A stretch of DNA of 64,000 nucleotides from Streptomyces sp. NBC_00448 (GTDB taxonomy: Bacteria > Actinomycetota > Actinomycetes > Streptomycetales > Streptomycetaceae). Where the stretch lies: assembly GCF_036014115.1 (NCBI RefSeq), contig NZ_CP107913.1:4449001-4513000 (forward strand), read 5' to 3'. Made by a program: the position numbers and the translations under genes. Below are positions 42,518 through 50,501 of the stretch, one piece after another. How positions within the stretch are numbered: the stretch's first letter is position 1; each line of letters opens with the position of its first letter. A model generated the notes under the pieces. That model saw only the letters and a program-made list of their open reading frames with translations, was not told where the DNA came from and searched no databases.

Positions 42518-43126
42518 GTGCACGGTCATCGCCACGAAACTCCCGCCCGCCCCGAAAAGATGCAGCCCAACCCAGCTCCAGGCGGAGCAAGTTGTGCGAT
42601 CGGACACTCCCCCGCGGGGGGAGCGCCCTGCACGCGGTCCTGCGCCCCGGGGGTGGCGCAGGACCCCGGCCGCCAGGGGGCGGCCGGAGCGGGGTGCGGC
42701 GCCGAGGGCGGCCCCGCACCAGGGACAAGCGCGACGCCTACGCGCCCGCAGCGCCGTACCCGTGCGCGTCAGAACAAGCAGCGCGCCGCTGTCAGCGTCC
42801 GCCTCAGCACCACCGAACGCGCCCAAGTCAAAGCCGCCGCCGACCACACCGGCGCGAGCCTGGCGAAATTCATGGCCCAGGCATCCCTCGCAGCAGCCCA
42901 CGACATCAACCGCGTCGCGGCGAACCTCCTCGACCTGCGCGGCACCATCCGCGAACTCGTCGCCGCCCGAACCGACCTGGCCCGCATCGGCAACAACATC
43001 AACCAGATCGCCCACGCCTTCAACTCCGGCGCCGACCCCATCGGCGCCGAAGCCGCTCTCACCGACGTCCGCCGCGTAGCCGCCCGCCTCGAAGCCGCCG
43101 CCCAGACACTGGCCGATCGGGCATGA
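42518..43126 (+). CDS. mobC: MobC-like mobilisation accessory protein
   Basis: The C-terminal 110 residues (AAVSVRLSTTERAQVKAAADHTGASLAKFMAQASLAAA ... RTDLARIGNNINQIAHAFNSG ... LTDVRRVAARLEAAAQTL) are a classic MobC domain: ribbon-helix-helix DNA-binding part followed by the GNNxNQIA helix. The N-terminal 90 residues are low-complexity and are coded by a region full of inverted repeats, probably the transfer origin. GTG 42518 behind GGAG is my choice; GTG 42347 or internal starts are possible. The stop overlaps the relaxase ATG (ATGA). Confidence 0.8.
   Translation: MHGHRHETPARPEKMQPNPAPGGASCAIGHSPAGGAPCTRSCAPGVAQDPGRQGAAGAGCGAEGGPAPGTSATPTRPQRRTRARQNKQRAAVSVRLSTTERAQVKAAADHTGASLAKFMAQASLAAAHDINRVAANLLDLRGTIRELVAARTDLARIGNNINQIAHAFNSGADPIGAEAALTDVRRVAARLEAAAQTLADRA
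42607..42687. other. Candidate transfer origin: three consecutive hairpins
   Basis: Stems: 42607-42613 with 42617-42623 (7 bp), 42637-42646 with 42655-42664 (10 bp, perfect) and 42666-42674 with 42679-42687 (9 bp, perfect). They lie within or just upstream of mobC, where transfer origins of mobilisable elements usually stand. No nick consensus is recognised. Confidence 0.5.
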
Positions 43127-44820
43127 TCCCCTCCATCCACAAGCCGGGCTCCAACACCGCCGGCGCGATCGGCTACCTCTACCGCACCGGCCGCGGCCAC
43201 GAAGCCCACACCGACCCCCACCTCGTCGCCTCCCTCGACAGTCTGGCCCCCGACCCCGCCCGCGACCCGGAGGCCACCTTCAAACAGCTCGCCAACTACC
43301 TCGACCTGCCCGTCCAGGCCGTCGACCCTTCCGAGCGCCCCTCCCGGCACGTCTGGCACTGCTCCGTCCGCACCGCCCCCGAAGACCCGACCCTCACCGA
43401 CACGCAATGGGCCGACATCGCCCGCCGCATGGTCCACGCGACCGGCATCGCACCCGAAGGCGACGACAGCGCATGCCGCTGGATCGCCGTCCGTCACGCC
43501 GACGATCACATCCACATCCTCGCCACCAAGGTCCGCCAGGACGGCACCAAACCCCGCGACTCCTACTCCTACAAGCGCGCCCAAGCAGAGGCCCGCCAGA
43601 TCGAAGCCGACTACGGACTGCGCCGCGTCACCCCCGGCGACGGCACCGCCGCCAAACGCCCCACCCGCGCCGAAACCGAAAAAGCCCACCGCGCAGGCCG
43701 CGCCCGTACGCCGCGCGAACAGCTCCGCGCCACCATCCGCACCGTCGTCGCCGTCTCCACCAGCCCCGAGGAGTTCTTCCACTACCTGGCCGGCAGCGGC
43801 ATGCAGGTCGAAATCCTGCGCTTCCCCTCCGGGGACATCCGCGGCTTCAAAGTCGCCCTCGACGGCGACACCAACGCCCAAGGCCAGCCCATCTGGTTCT
43901 CCGGCTCCACCCTCGCCCCCGACCTGTCCTACCCACAGATACGCGCCCGCCTCAGCGCGATCGAACCCGCAGCCAGCATCTCGCGTCAGTCCAACCCCTG
44001 GCACCAGGCCACCGCCGCCACCGAACGCATACCCCACCACCTGGCCGGCACCGACGACGCAGCCGCCCAGGCCCACATCACCGCCTTCGCCGAAGCCCTC
44101 GACGCCCTCCCCCTCCACGCCCCCGCGAACCTGCGACCCCAACTCCGTCAGGCCGCCATCGCCTTCGAACGCGCCAGCCGCTCCCGCATCCAAGCCGACC
44201 ACCAGCACGCCCGCGCGCTACGAGCGGCCATCCGCACCATCGCCAGGCAGCCCGTCGCCGGCGACGGCGCCGGGCTCGCGATGTTCCTCGACGCCGCTGT
44301 CCTCGCCGTGATCGCCATCCAGCGCTGGCACTCATCCCGCCACCATGATCAGCAAGTCGCGGCAACCCACCAAACGCTTCTCCATCTCCAGGCCAGCTAC
44401 GGCACCGCATCCGCAGCGCCCTTGGCCGTGCTTACCCAGCGCACACCGCCACAGCAGACCGTCCAACGCTGGGAACACCTCATCCACCAGGCCGTCCCCA
44501 CCCACGCCGACCAGATCGTCACCGACCCCATCTGGCCCGCCCTCGCCACCACCCTCACCAACGCCCAAGCCGCAGGCCACGACCCCACCCGCCTCCTCCA
44601 CCAAGCAGCCGACCAACGAACCCTCGACGACGCCCGCTCCCCCGCCCAAGTCCTCACCTGGCGCCTCCAGCGCCTAGCCCAACGCCCCGCGCCGAGCCCG
44701 CTGGCCCGAGCGGCAATGGCCCGCAGCGCGCCCGCACGCCAAGGCGTTGCCTCGTCAGCAGCTTCAGCACCCCAGCCGCCGAGTACCAACTCCGCACCCA
44801 ACCACCGTCGGAACCGCTGA
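43123..44820 (+). CDS. MobA/VirD2-family relaxase
   Basis: A 565-residue DNA relaxase that nicks the transfer origin. The N-terminal domain has Tyr candidates in GYLYRTGRGHE, then SRHVWHCSVRTAPED, WADIARRMVHATGI and the metal-binding CRWIAVRHADDHIHILATKVRQDG (H-x-D-x-H-I-H three-His motif). The C-terminal half is helical, Ala/His/Gln-rich. ATG 43123 overlaps the mobC stop. No coupling ATPase or secretion channel follows, so the element may depend on a co-resident conjugative system. Confidence 0.9.
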   Translation: MIPSIHKPGSNTAGAIGYLYRTGRGHEAHTDPHLVASLDSLAPDPARDPEATFKQLANYLDLPVQAVDPSERPSRHVWHCSVRTAPEDPTLTDTQWADIARRMVHATGIAPEGDDSACRWIAVRHADDHIHILATKVRQDGTKPRDSYSYKRAQAEARQIEADYGLRRVTPGDGTAAKRPTRAETEKAHRAGRARTPREQLRATIRTVVAVSTSPEEFFHYLAGSGMQVEILRFPSGDIRGFKVALDGDTNAQGQPIWFSGSTLAPDLSYPQIRARLSAIEPAASISRQSNPWHQATAATERIPHHLAGTDDAAAQAHITAFAEALDALPLHAPANLRPQLRQAAIAFERASRSRIQADHQHARALRAAIRTIARQPVAGDGAGLAMFLDAAVLAVIAIQRWHSSRHHDQQVAATHQTLLHLQASYGTASAAPLAVLTQRTPPQQTVQRWEHLIHQAVPTHADQIVTDPIWPALATTLTNAQAAGHDPTRLLHQAADQRTLDDARSPAQVLTWRLQRLAQRPAPSPLARAAMARSAPARQGVASSAASAPQPPSTNSAPNHRRNR

Positions 44821-44971
44821 ACCGAACGCCCCCGGACGCGTCGTCGGATGATGAGGATTTGCGAGATCGGCTCTGCTCGCAATGCCGTGAACGATGATGG
44901 ATCGGCATGATCTGGCAACGGAGGCGAGCAGAAAATCCCGCGCGATAGCTGTATCGACAAGGGACCTCTGC

Positions 44972-45925
44972 TCACTTGAGGGAGACCAGTTTTCGAGTCT
45001 CCTCGGCGCACCCCCACGACAGCGTGACGCCGGCACCGCCGTGCCCGTAGTTGTGTACGACCACCGTGCCGTCCTCCCGCTGCTCCGCCTCTACGCGGAC
45101 CACGGCTCGGGTCGGCCGGGCGCCAATTCGGTGTTCCAAGACGCGGGCGTTGCGGAGGCGGGGCTCGATCTCTATGCAGCGGGCGAGGATGCCGGCTGCG
45201 GCCTTGTCGTCGGGTTGCAGGCTCCCGTCGCCGTCGATGGCGGTGCCGCCCAGGACCACGGTGTCGCCGTGCGGATAGAGGCACAGCAGATCTGGCGACA
45301 TACCGGTGTCCTCGGAGAAGAACTCGGTCAGCCCCGGATTGGTGACGACGACGTGCTGACCGCGGATCGGCCGCAGCTCTGGGTCTGCGACCAGGTTGCG
45401 GGCGCCGAGGCCCGTGCAGTTGACGATCACTGCGGCGGGGCCGGCGTCCGCGAGCGAGGAGAGGCGTCGCTGTTCCACCGTCCCGCTGGCGGTGCGGAGC
45501 CGACGCAGGAGGTAGTCCAGATAGACGGGCATGTCGATGAGCGGCACGGTGAACCGGTACCCCGCGGTGAAACCGCCCGGGAGTGCAGCCGGTTCGCAGG
45601 GGCGGAAGCCCGGCAGAGTGGTGGCCCAGTCCGGCGGTGTTACGGCTGTGCGTGATGCCTCGATGCCGCTGGTGAGCCGGACGCCCGTGGCTGCGTCATG
45701 CGCCAGCTCTCGGAGAATCTCCAGAGACCGCTGTCCCCAGAGGTCGACCTTCTCTTTCGGCTCGACCAGGTACGGCCCCCACATCGCCCCGGCCGCAAGC
45801 GAGGTGACGCCCGGCACGTGCTCGGCAAGCACCGTGACCGAGGCACCGGCCTCGGCGAGAACGACGGCGGTGGTGAGCCCTGCCACCCCGGCACCGACAA
45901 CGACAAAGCGCTCCCCTGCGGTCAT
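44972..45925 (-). CDS. D-amino-acid oxidase-like FAD enzyme
   Basis: A 317-residue flavoprotein. Rossmann motif FVVVGAGVAGLTTAVVLAEAGASVTVLAE, SLAAGAMWGPYLVEP, MPVYLDYLLRRL, VIVNCTGLGARNLVADPELRPIRGQ and C-terminal VVHNYGHGGAGVTLSWGCA, as in DAO (the GHGGxGxTLSWG box binds FAD). It oxidises D-amino acids to keto acids with peroxide. Its place in the element's cargo is unexplained; peroxide release or handling of D-residues are speculative roles. The 150 bp between it and the relaxase is empty. Confidence 0.92.
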   Translation of the reverse strand: MTAGERFVVVGAGVAGLTTAVVLAEAGASVTVLAEHVPGVTSLAAGAMWGPYLVEPKEKVDLWGQRSLEILRELAHDAATGVRLTSGIEASRTAVTPPDWATTLPGFRPCEPAALPGGFTAGYRFTVPLIDMPVYLDYLLRRLRTASGTVEQRRLSSLADAGPAAVIVNCTGLGARNLVADPELRPIRGQHVVVTNPGLTEFFSEDTGMSPDLLCLYPHGDTVVLGGTAIDGDGSLQPDDKAAAGILARCIEIEPRLRNARVLEHRIGARPTRAVVRVEAEQREDGTVVVHNYGHGGAGVTLSWGCAEETRKLVSLK

Positions 45926-45934
45926 GATCCGACC

Positions 45935-46138
45935 CTAATGGCCGGGTGGCGCCGAGGGTGCGTAGTGGGCGAGGGCGTCCTCCAGGACCGGCAGGAAGCT
46001 GCGCACATGGGGATTGCGCTGCCGGCGCGGCAGGTCGGCGGCGAGTCGGTGGAGCAGGGCCTCGCTCCTTGGTGAACGCACGACGTCGAGGCGGTTGGCT
46101 GCGATCTGGCCGACCTCGCAGGCCGCCTGGCGTGACTG
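45935..46138 (-). pseudogene. 3' remnant, probably of a regulator
   Basis: A frame without a start reads QAACEVGQIAANRLDVVRSPRSEALLHRLAADLPRRQRNPHVRSFLPVLEDALAHYAPSAPPGH before its stop. Such ends occur in tetratricopeptide-type XRE regulators of streptomycetes. An in-frame TGA at the 5' edge cuts it off. It lies between the GNAT and oxidase genes. Confidence 0.45.
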
Positions 46139-46160
46139 TCAGAGTTGACCCAGGCATCCG

Positions 46161-46697
46161 TCAGGGAAGCGCCCGCACCATCGCGATCAGAACCGGTGAG
46201 TCCGGCGACGGCTGGCTTTCGCCGAGATCCCCGTACCCCCAGGATACGTAGAGGTTGTGGACCTTGCCGTCTCCTGCCTGGGGGTTGACCATCAGCGTCG
46301 CCTGCGTCTCGCTTCGCGCGGCGAGCAGGCTGTCGTGGATGGCCTTCGACGCGCCGGTCTTGCGCCAGGGGACGCGTACGCCGATCTCCTTGAGCGCCAG
46401 CGTCGGAACCGCGGTCACGGAATCGGCGAGGGGCGTGGTGATCCTCTTCCAGTACCGGTCGTCCTGCTCGACGGTGTTGGCGTACGCGTATCCGACGGCT
46501 TCGTCGCCGTCGTATCCGATGACCGCCTCCCAGCCCGGCTCGTGGGCGTGGCGGGCGAGGCGTTCGGCGTAGCGCTCCACGGAGTAGTGCGGGTCGTGGA
46601 GTTTGTCGGCGCGCACCTCGGCGTAGAGCTCGATCAGCGTGTCCCAGACCGGTTCGATGTCGCGGAAGTGGCGCAGGTCGATGGCCGTTGACGTCAC
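46161..46697 (-). CDS. GNAT-family N-acetyltransferase
   Basis: A 178-residue acetyltransferase: DLRHFRDIEPVWDTLIELYAEVR, VIGYDGDEAVGYAYANTVE, TLALKEIGVRVPWRKTGASKAIHDSLLAAR (acetyl-CoA loop V-R/W-R-x-T-G-A/S-K) and a C-terminal strand-helix pair. The GTG 46697 overlaps the stop of the upstream XRE regulator (GTGA), so the two form one unit. Substrate unknown. Confidence 0.85.
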   Translation of the reverse strand: MTSTAIDLRHFRDIEPVWDTLIELYAEVRADKLHDPHYSVERYAERLARHAHEPGWEAVIGYDGDEAVGYAYANTVEQDDRYWKRITTPLADSVTAVPTLALKEIGVRVPWRKTGASKAIHDSLLAARSETQATLMVNPQAGDGKVHNLYVSWGYGDLGESQPSPDSPVLIAMVRALP

Positions 46698-47938
46698 GAG
46701 GCGTCCCTTCGCGTCGAGGCGTGGTCGTTCCAGGACTTCGCCGCATCGCTGCGCGGCGCCTGGATGGACAACTTGTTGCCGAACTCTTCGAGCATGCGCG
46801 TGACGCGCGGGTGCGTGCTGTGAGTACCGACAGCGGTCGCAACGGCGGCGTCGACATCGCCCTGCCCCAGTTGGGCATGCGCGAGGCGGGCGGTGGCGAT
46901 GGCGCGGCTGCGTCTCATGTGGGGGCGGAGACGGGCGATACCGCGGTGGGCATGAGCCTCGGCCCGCTCGAAGTCGCCGAGTGCCAGGTACGCGGTGAGA
47001 GCGAGGCTCTCGATCTCGGCCTGGTCGTAGAACGCCGTGATCCACGCGGGTCGTTGGGCGTCCGGATCGGCACGGCTGTAGGAAGTCTGCGCCCGGGCGA
47101 TGGAACGCTCAACGGCCACCGAGTCCCGTGTGAGACCGAGAATCGCCGCGTGCCGCGAGTGCCCGAGGGAGGCGAACATCGGGTCGCGGCGTGCGACGGG
47201 AAGCCCTCTGGCCACGTCGTTCGCGGCCAAAGCGTCAATGGGGCGTCCGAGGTGACGGTAGAGAGTGCCCGCGTGGGACCAGATCCGGAACATGATCGTC
47301 GCGTCGCCGGACATGGCCGCCAGGGTGGAAGCGCGGTCGAGGTAGCGTTGGGCCTCGTTGAACCGCCGGCCGTCGATCGCCGCCCACATCGCGCTGGAGG
47401 TGAAACCCGCCGCGGAGGCGTAGAGCTTGTTCCGCACCCGCTGGCTGGTCGAGCCCCGTTGGAGGAGCGACAGCGCTTCACCGGCCATGGCCGATGCGCG
47501 GGTCTCGGTGCTGACCAGGCCGCCGTACCTGTGGTCCTCGGCGATGATCGCCGCGAACTTCGTCTCCAGCCGGGCGACATCGCTGGAACCGACCCTCTTC
47601 GGTCCGACAAGTGCGGGAGCTAGTCCGGCAGTTGCTGTGCCGGCGGCCGAGGCCATGAACGTGCGACGCCGCACAGGATCCTCCTGCGGTGCTGCGGAGC
47701 GTGGTGGCTTGAACCCTAAGTCCTCGACATGGCAACTGAAAACCGCCTCCAGGGCAGCGCATGTGCGCGCGATCGGGCGAACGGTGCTGCCGCTCAGCAG
47801 GTTGCGGACCGTCCGGTCGGACACATCTCCCGGGCGCCCGGTGACCTTCAGGATCACGTCGTTCATCCGGGCCGCGAGTTCTTCCTGCGTCAGGCCCAGA
47901 TCGGCCATGCGCTTCTTCAGCAAGGCGTTCGCTGCCAT
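46694..47938 (-). CDS. XRE-type regulator with tetratricopeptide-like C-terminus
   Basis: A 414-residue protein. N-terminal helix-turn-helix (LLKKRMADLGLTQEELAARMND ... VSDRTVRNLLSGSTVRPIARTCAALEAVF), then a twin-arginine-like RRRTFMASAAGTATAGLAPAL segment that is common after the DNA-binding domain in streptomycete members. A long helical repeat region follows (FNEAQRYLDRASTLAAMSG, IDALAANDVARGLP, GDFERAEAHAHRGIARL). ATG 47938 is the first plausible start. It is divergent from the RsbW-like gene over 206 bp and may control the peptide cluster. Confidence 0.87.
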   Translation of the reverse strand: MAANALLKKRMADLGLTQEELAARMNDVILKVTGRPGDVSDRTVRNLLSGSTVRPIARTCAALEAVFSCHVEDLGFKPPRSAAPQEDPVRRRTFMASAAGTATAGLAPALVGPKRVGSSDVARLETKFAAIIAEDHRYGGLVSTETRASAMAGEALSLLQRGSTSQRVRNKLYASAAGFTSSAMWAAIDGRRFNEAQRYLDRASTLAAMSGDATIMFRIWSHAGTLYRHLGRPIDALAANDVARGLPVARRDPMFASLGHSRHAAILGLTRDSVAVERSIARAQTSYSRADPDAQRPAWITAFYDQAEIESLALTAYLALGDFERAEAHAHRGIARLRPHMRRSRAIATARLAHAQLGQGDVDAAVATAVGTHSTHPRVTRMLEEFGNKLSIQAPRSDAAKSWNDHASTRRDAS

Positions 47939-48144
47939 GCGCCGAAAGTAACGACACCAATGCGTTCCGCACCAGAGCACGAGTAACGAGGCCGCAAAGT
48001 TTTCCGGCCCGGGGCGTGCGGGGGCTGCGCTCTCTTCCTGTCCGCCGTACGCCAGACCGCCGTTCACTGGACAAAGCCGTCGCCGAGACCCCGCGTCGAC
48101 AGCAAGCACGGCGACCGGTTCGCAATCCTGCGAGAGGTGTGAAG

Positions 48145-49128
48145 ATGGCTCCCGAATCCGGCTACCACAGCAGCCTGGCTCTGGCCTGTGAGCCGGCAGC
48201 CGTTCCAGCCGCCCGTAGATACGCCATGGACACCCTCGCGAAGTGGGGAATCCCGGACGACTCCGCTTACGACGCGCTCACGATCGTGACGGAACTGGCG
48301 ACGAACGCGGTCAGCCATGCCGGGGGTTGGGTCGCACCGAGCGAATCGGAGAAGGGCCGGTCCGGTACGTCCAGGTGCCTTCTGGAATTGTGGACCGTTC
48401 CTCGGGGCCTGTGCATCTCGGTCTGGGACGAGAGCAACCAGGCGCCGGTCCTCCGGCTGCCGTCCTACTCGGCGGAGAGCGGCCGCGGGCTCCACGTCGT
48501 CGCCGAGCTGTGCCGGAACGCATGGGGGTTCACGTACCCCGACGGTCGCCCCGGAAAGGTCGTCTGGGCGCGGTTGCCTCTGTCGATGCCGCACCCGCTC
48601 GCAGGTGAGGAGATCGACGGCGGAGTCCCGACCGAGGAACGACCCGGCGCGTTATCCGCGTCGGCCGCGTTCCGTACCGTGCACGAAGCTCGCACGCGCA
48701 CACCTCGGACAACGACGAGGAGGATCTGCCCTCCGCAGACTGGCTACAGCAACGACGCGGCCACCATCGCCAGGACGTACACGCTGCTGGCGTTGTCGCA
48801 GGCGGACCGCTACCTGGCCGACCTGCCGGTCGACGACACCGACCTCGACACCCTCGAAGCGGTCCTCGCAGAGCCGGAGTTCGGCGTCCTTGACGGCGTG
48901 CGCATCCGCGAGCTGGCACCGGGGCTACTCGGCACGCTGCGCCGCCTCGCGTCGCGCGTACCTCCGAGCGCCGGCTTCGTCCCCATCGTGCAGTCGGTGA
49001 TGGACGACGTACGCCACGACGACCATGCGCCTCCCGACGTGGCCTGCTTGAGGCGATGGGCCCTCGCGGTGCAGGACCTGCTGGAACAGGCAGCGGCACG
49101 CTACGAAGCGACCGCCCGCTCGCCATAG
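48145..49128 (+). CDS. RsbW-like histidine-kinase-fold ATP-binding protein
   Basis: A 327-residue protein; ATG 48145 follows GAGAGG. The N-terminal 155 residues are an HATPase domain of the anti-sigma-factor type (RYAMDTLAKWGIP, ALTIVTELATNAVSHAGG as N-box, SVWDESNQAPVLR as G1, SGRGLHVVAELCRNAWGFT as G2). The C-terminal 125 residues are a helical domain without a match. Such proteins with a divergent XRE regulator are frequent beside streptomycete peptide clusters. The target is unknown. Confidence 0.85.
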   Translation: MAPESGYHSSLALACEPAAVPAARRYAMDTLAKWGIPDDSAYDALTIVTELATNAVSHAGGWVAPSESEKGRSGTSRCLLELWTVPRGLCISVWDESNQAPVLRLPSYSAESGRGLHVVAELCRNAWGFTYPDGRPGKVVWARLPLSMPHPLAGEEIDGGVPTEERPGALSASAAFRTVHEARTRTPRTTTRRICPPQTGYSNDAATIARTYTLLALSQADRYLADLPVDDTDLDTLEAVLAEPEFGVLDGVRIRELAPGLLGTLRRLASRVPPSAGFVPIVQSVMDDVRHDDHAPPDVACLRRWALAVQDLLEQAAARYEATARSP

Positions 49129-49316
49129 GACGACCTCGTCCCTGACTCCCGCTCCGGCCGCGCGGACCGACCACAGCCCGCCCGATCTCCCCTCGCGCGG
49201 ACTGGCTCGGGCCCGTTTCGCAGCGGCCGGGGCGGGTCCACAACCGTGCCGCTCGTCCCGCGACCCACGACCGCGAGCACGACAACCCATCGAGCCGGAC
49301 AAGGAGGTGAGAGCAA

Positions 49317-49718
49317 GTGCCCAAGCGCATCGGACAGCAATACATCTGCGGCCAACGGGCTTTGGTGCCCAACTCGCTGGTGGGCACTGCGCTCACCATG
49401 GCCAACGCCAAGTCGTCGAGCAAATACACGGCCGAGGACGTACAGGGCTTTCTCGTCTGCACGATCCGCCACCGGGGTCCGGTCCACTACGGGGTGCTGC
49501 TGAACCTCCGCGGCGTGACAGCCGGAACGCTGTGGGCTCTGTGGCGGGACCGCGTGGAGCCGGTGAGTGTCCTCGAACTGCCGGACTGCTCCGCCGTCCA
49601 CAGCGACGACGATGCCGCATGCAGCGAGTTCGAGGGCCACCCCGGCGGACACAGCTGGGAGTTGAGCGAACTCCCGTCACCACGGCGACCAGCAACTCGG
49701 CTACCGCGATGGCCGTGA
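49317..49718 (+). CDS. Hypothetical protein
   Basis: A 133-residue protein: MPKRIGQQYICGQRALVPNSLVGTALTMANAKSSSKYTAEDVQGFLVCTIRHRGPVHYGVLLNLRG. A GGAGG site precedes the ATG. No known domain. It precedes the DUF6907 gene with 65 bp spacing and may belong to the peptide cluster or the element backbone. Confidence 0.6.
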   Translation: MPKRIGQQYICGQRALVPNSLVGTALTMANAKSSSKYTAEDVQGFLVCTIRHRGPVHYGVLLNLRGVTAGTLWALWRDRVEPVSVLELPDCSAVHSDDDAACSEFEGHPGGHSWELSELPSPRRPATRLPRWP

Positions 49719-49783
49719 AACTCCCACGTTCACGGCGTCGTACCGCCCGCCGACCCGCCGCACCACAGCAAGGAGCCGAACCG

Positions 49784-50350
49784 ATGTCCTCGACCGCATC
49801 CAGCTCGCGCGGCGGCGGCACCCCGCCGACCGCCTTGCCCGGCAGTTGCCGCCGCCACTGGAGGATCACTACCCGCGACGGCCATACCGTGGCAGGGCCC
49901 CTGCCGTCCTGGGCCGGCTGCGATCCCAGCGAGGACGGTGTCCCGCCCGCCGAGCTGCCCGTGCGCCTGTCAGACATCACGCACCACACTGCGTTCCCTG
50001 GACAGACCGTAACCGTGTACAGCCCCTCACACGCCAGTGGCCAACCCTGCGACGTCGAGATCCTGCATGGCAGCATCGACTGCGTCCCCTTCGCCGAACA
50101 GCCCGCCTCCTGCGTACCCGTGGTCAACCTGCGCCTGACCGACGACTGCTGGATCACCGACCTCACCCCGGACGCCCTCGCCGCTCTGGCCGCACAACTG
50201 CGCGCGCAGGCGTACCGGTTGGACCGAGAGATACGGCCCGCACTGATCACCGCCCGCTCGGACTGGGCCGAATGGACCGGCCAGAGTCCCGACGCGACCA
50301 CCACCGAATCCGAGGTAGGGCCTCTCACCACCGCCGAGGTCGTCCAGTGA
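49784..50350 (+). CDS. DUF6907-like protein
   Basis: A 188-residue protein beginning at ATG 49784 behind AAGGAG. The core WRITTRDGHTVAGPLPSWAG ... VRLSDITHHTAFPGQTVTVYSP ... EILHGSIDCVPFAEQPASCVPVVNLRLTDDCWITDLTPDALAALAAQLRAQAYRLDREI matches, from memory, a streptomycete family of unknown function (DUF6907). No catalytic motif is seen. Reading frames upstream of the ATG are not coding. Confidence 0.7.
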   Translation: MSSTASSSRGGGTPPTALPGSCRRHWRITTRDGHTVAGPLPSWAGCDPSEDGVPPAELPVRLSDITHHTAFPGQTVTVYSPSHASGQPCDVEILHGSIDCVPFAEQPASCVPVVNLRLTDDCWITDLTPDALAALAAQLRAQAYRLDREIRPALITARSDWAEWTGQSPDATTTESEVGPLTTAEVVQ

Positions 50351-50501
50351 CCCGGGCAACGCCACGGCAGACCTGCGGAACCGTCACGACGCGAATCGCC
50401 GACGGTTCAGCGAATCCGCCTACGCGGGTCGCGCAGGCCGATAGTTTCCCGGCCCACGGCAGCCGCCATTACCTCCCCCTGCGCTTACGAAGGAACGATC
50501 G

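Noticed and set aside
43123..44820. Rolling-circle replication protein
   Set aside because: The three-His motif, MobC partner and hairpin region fit a mobilisation relaxase better.
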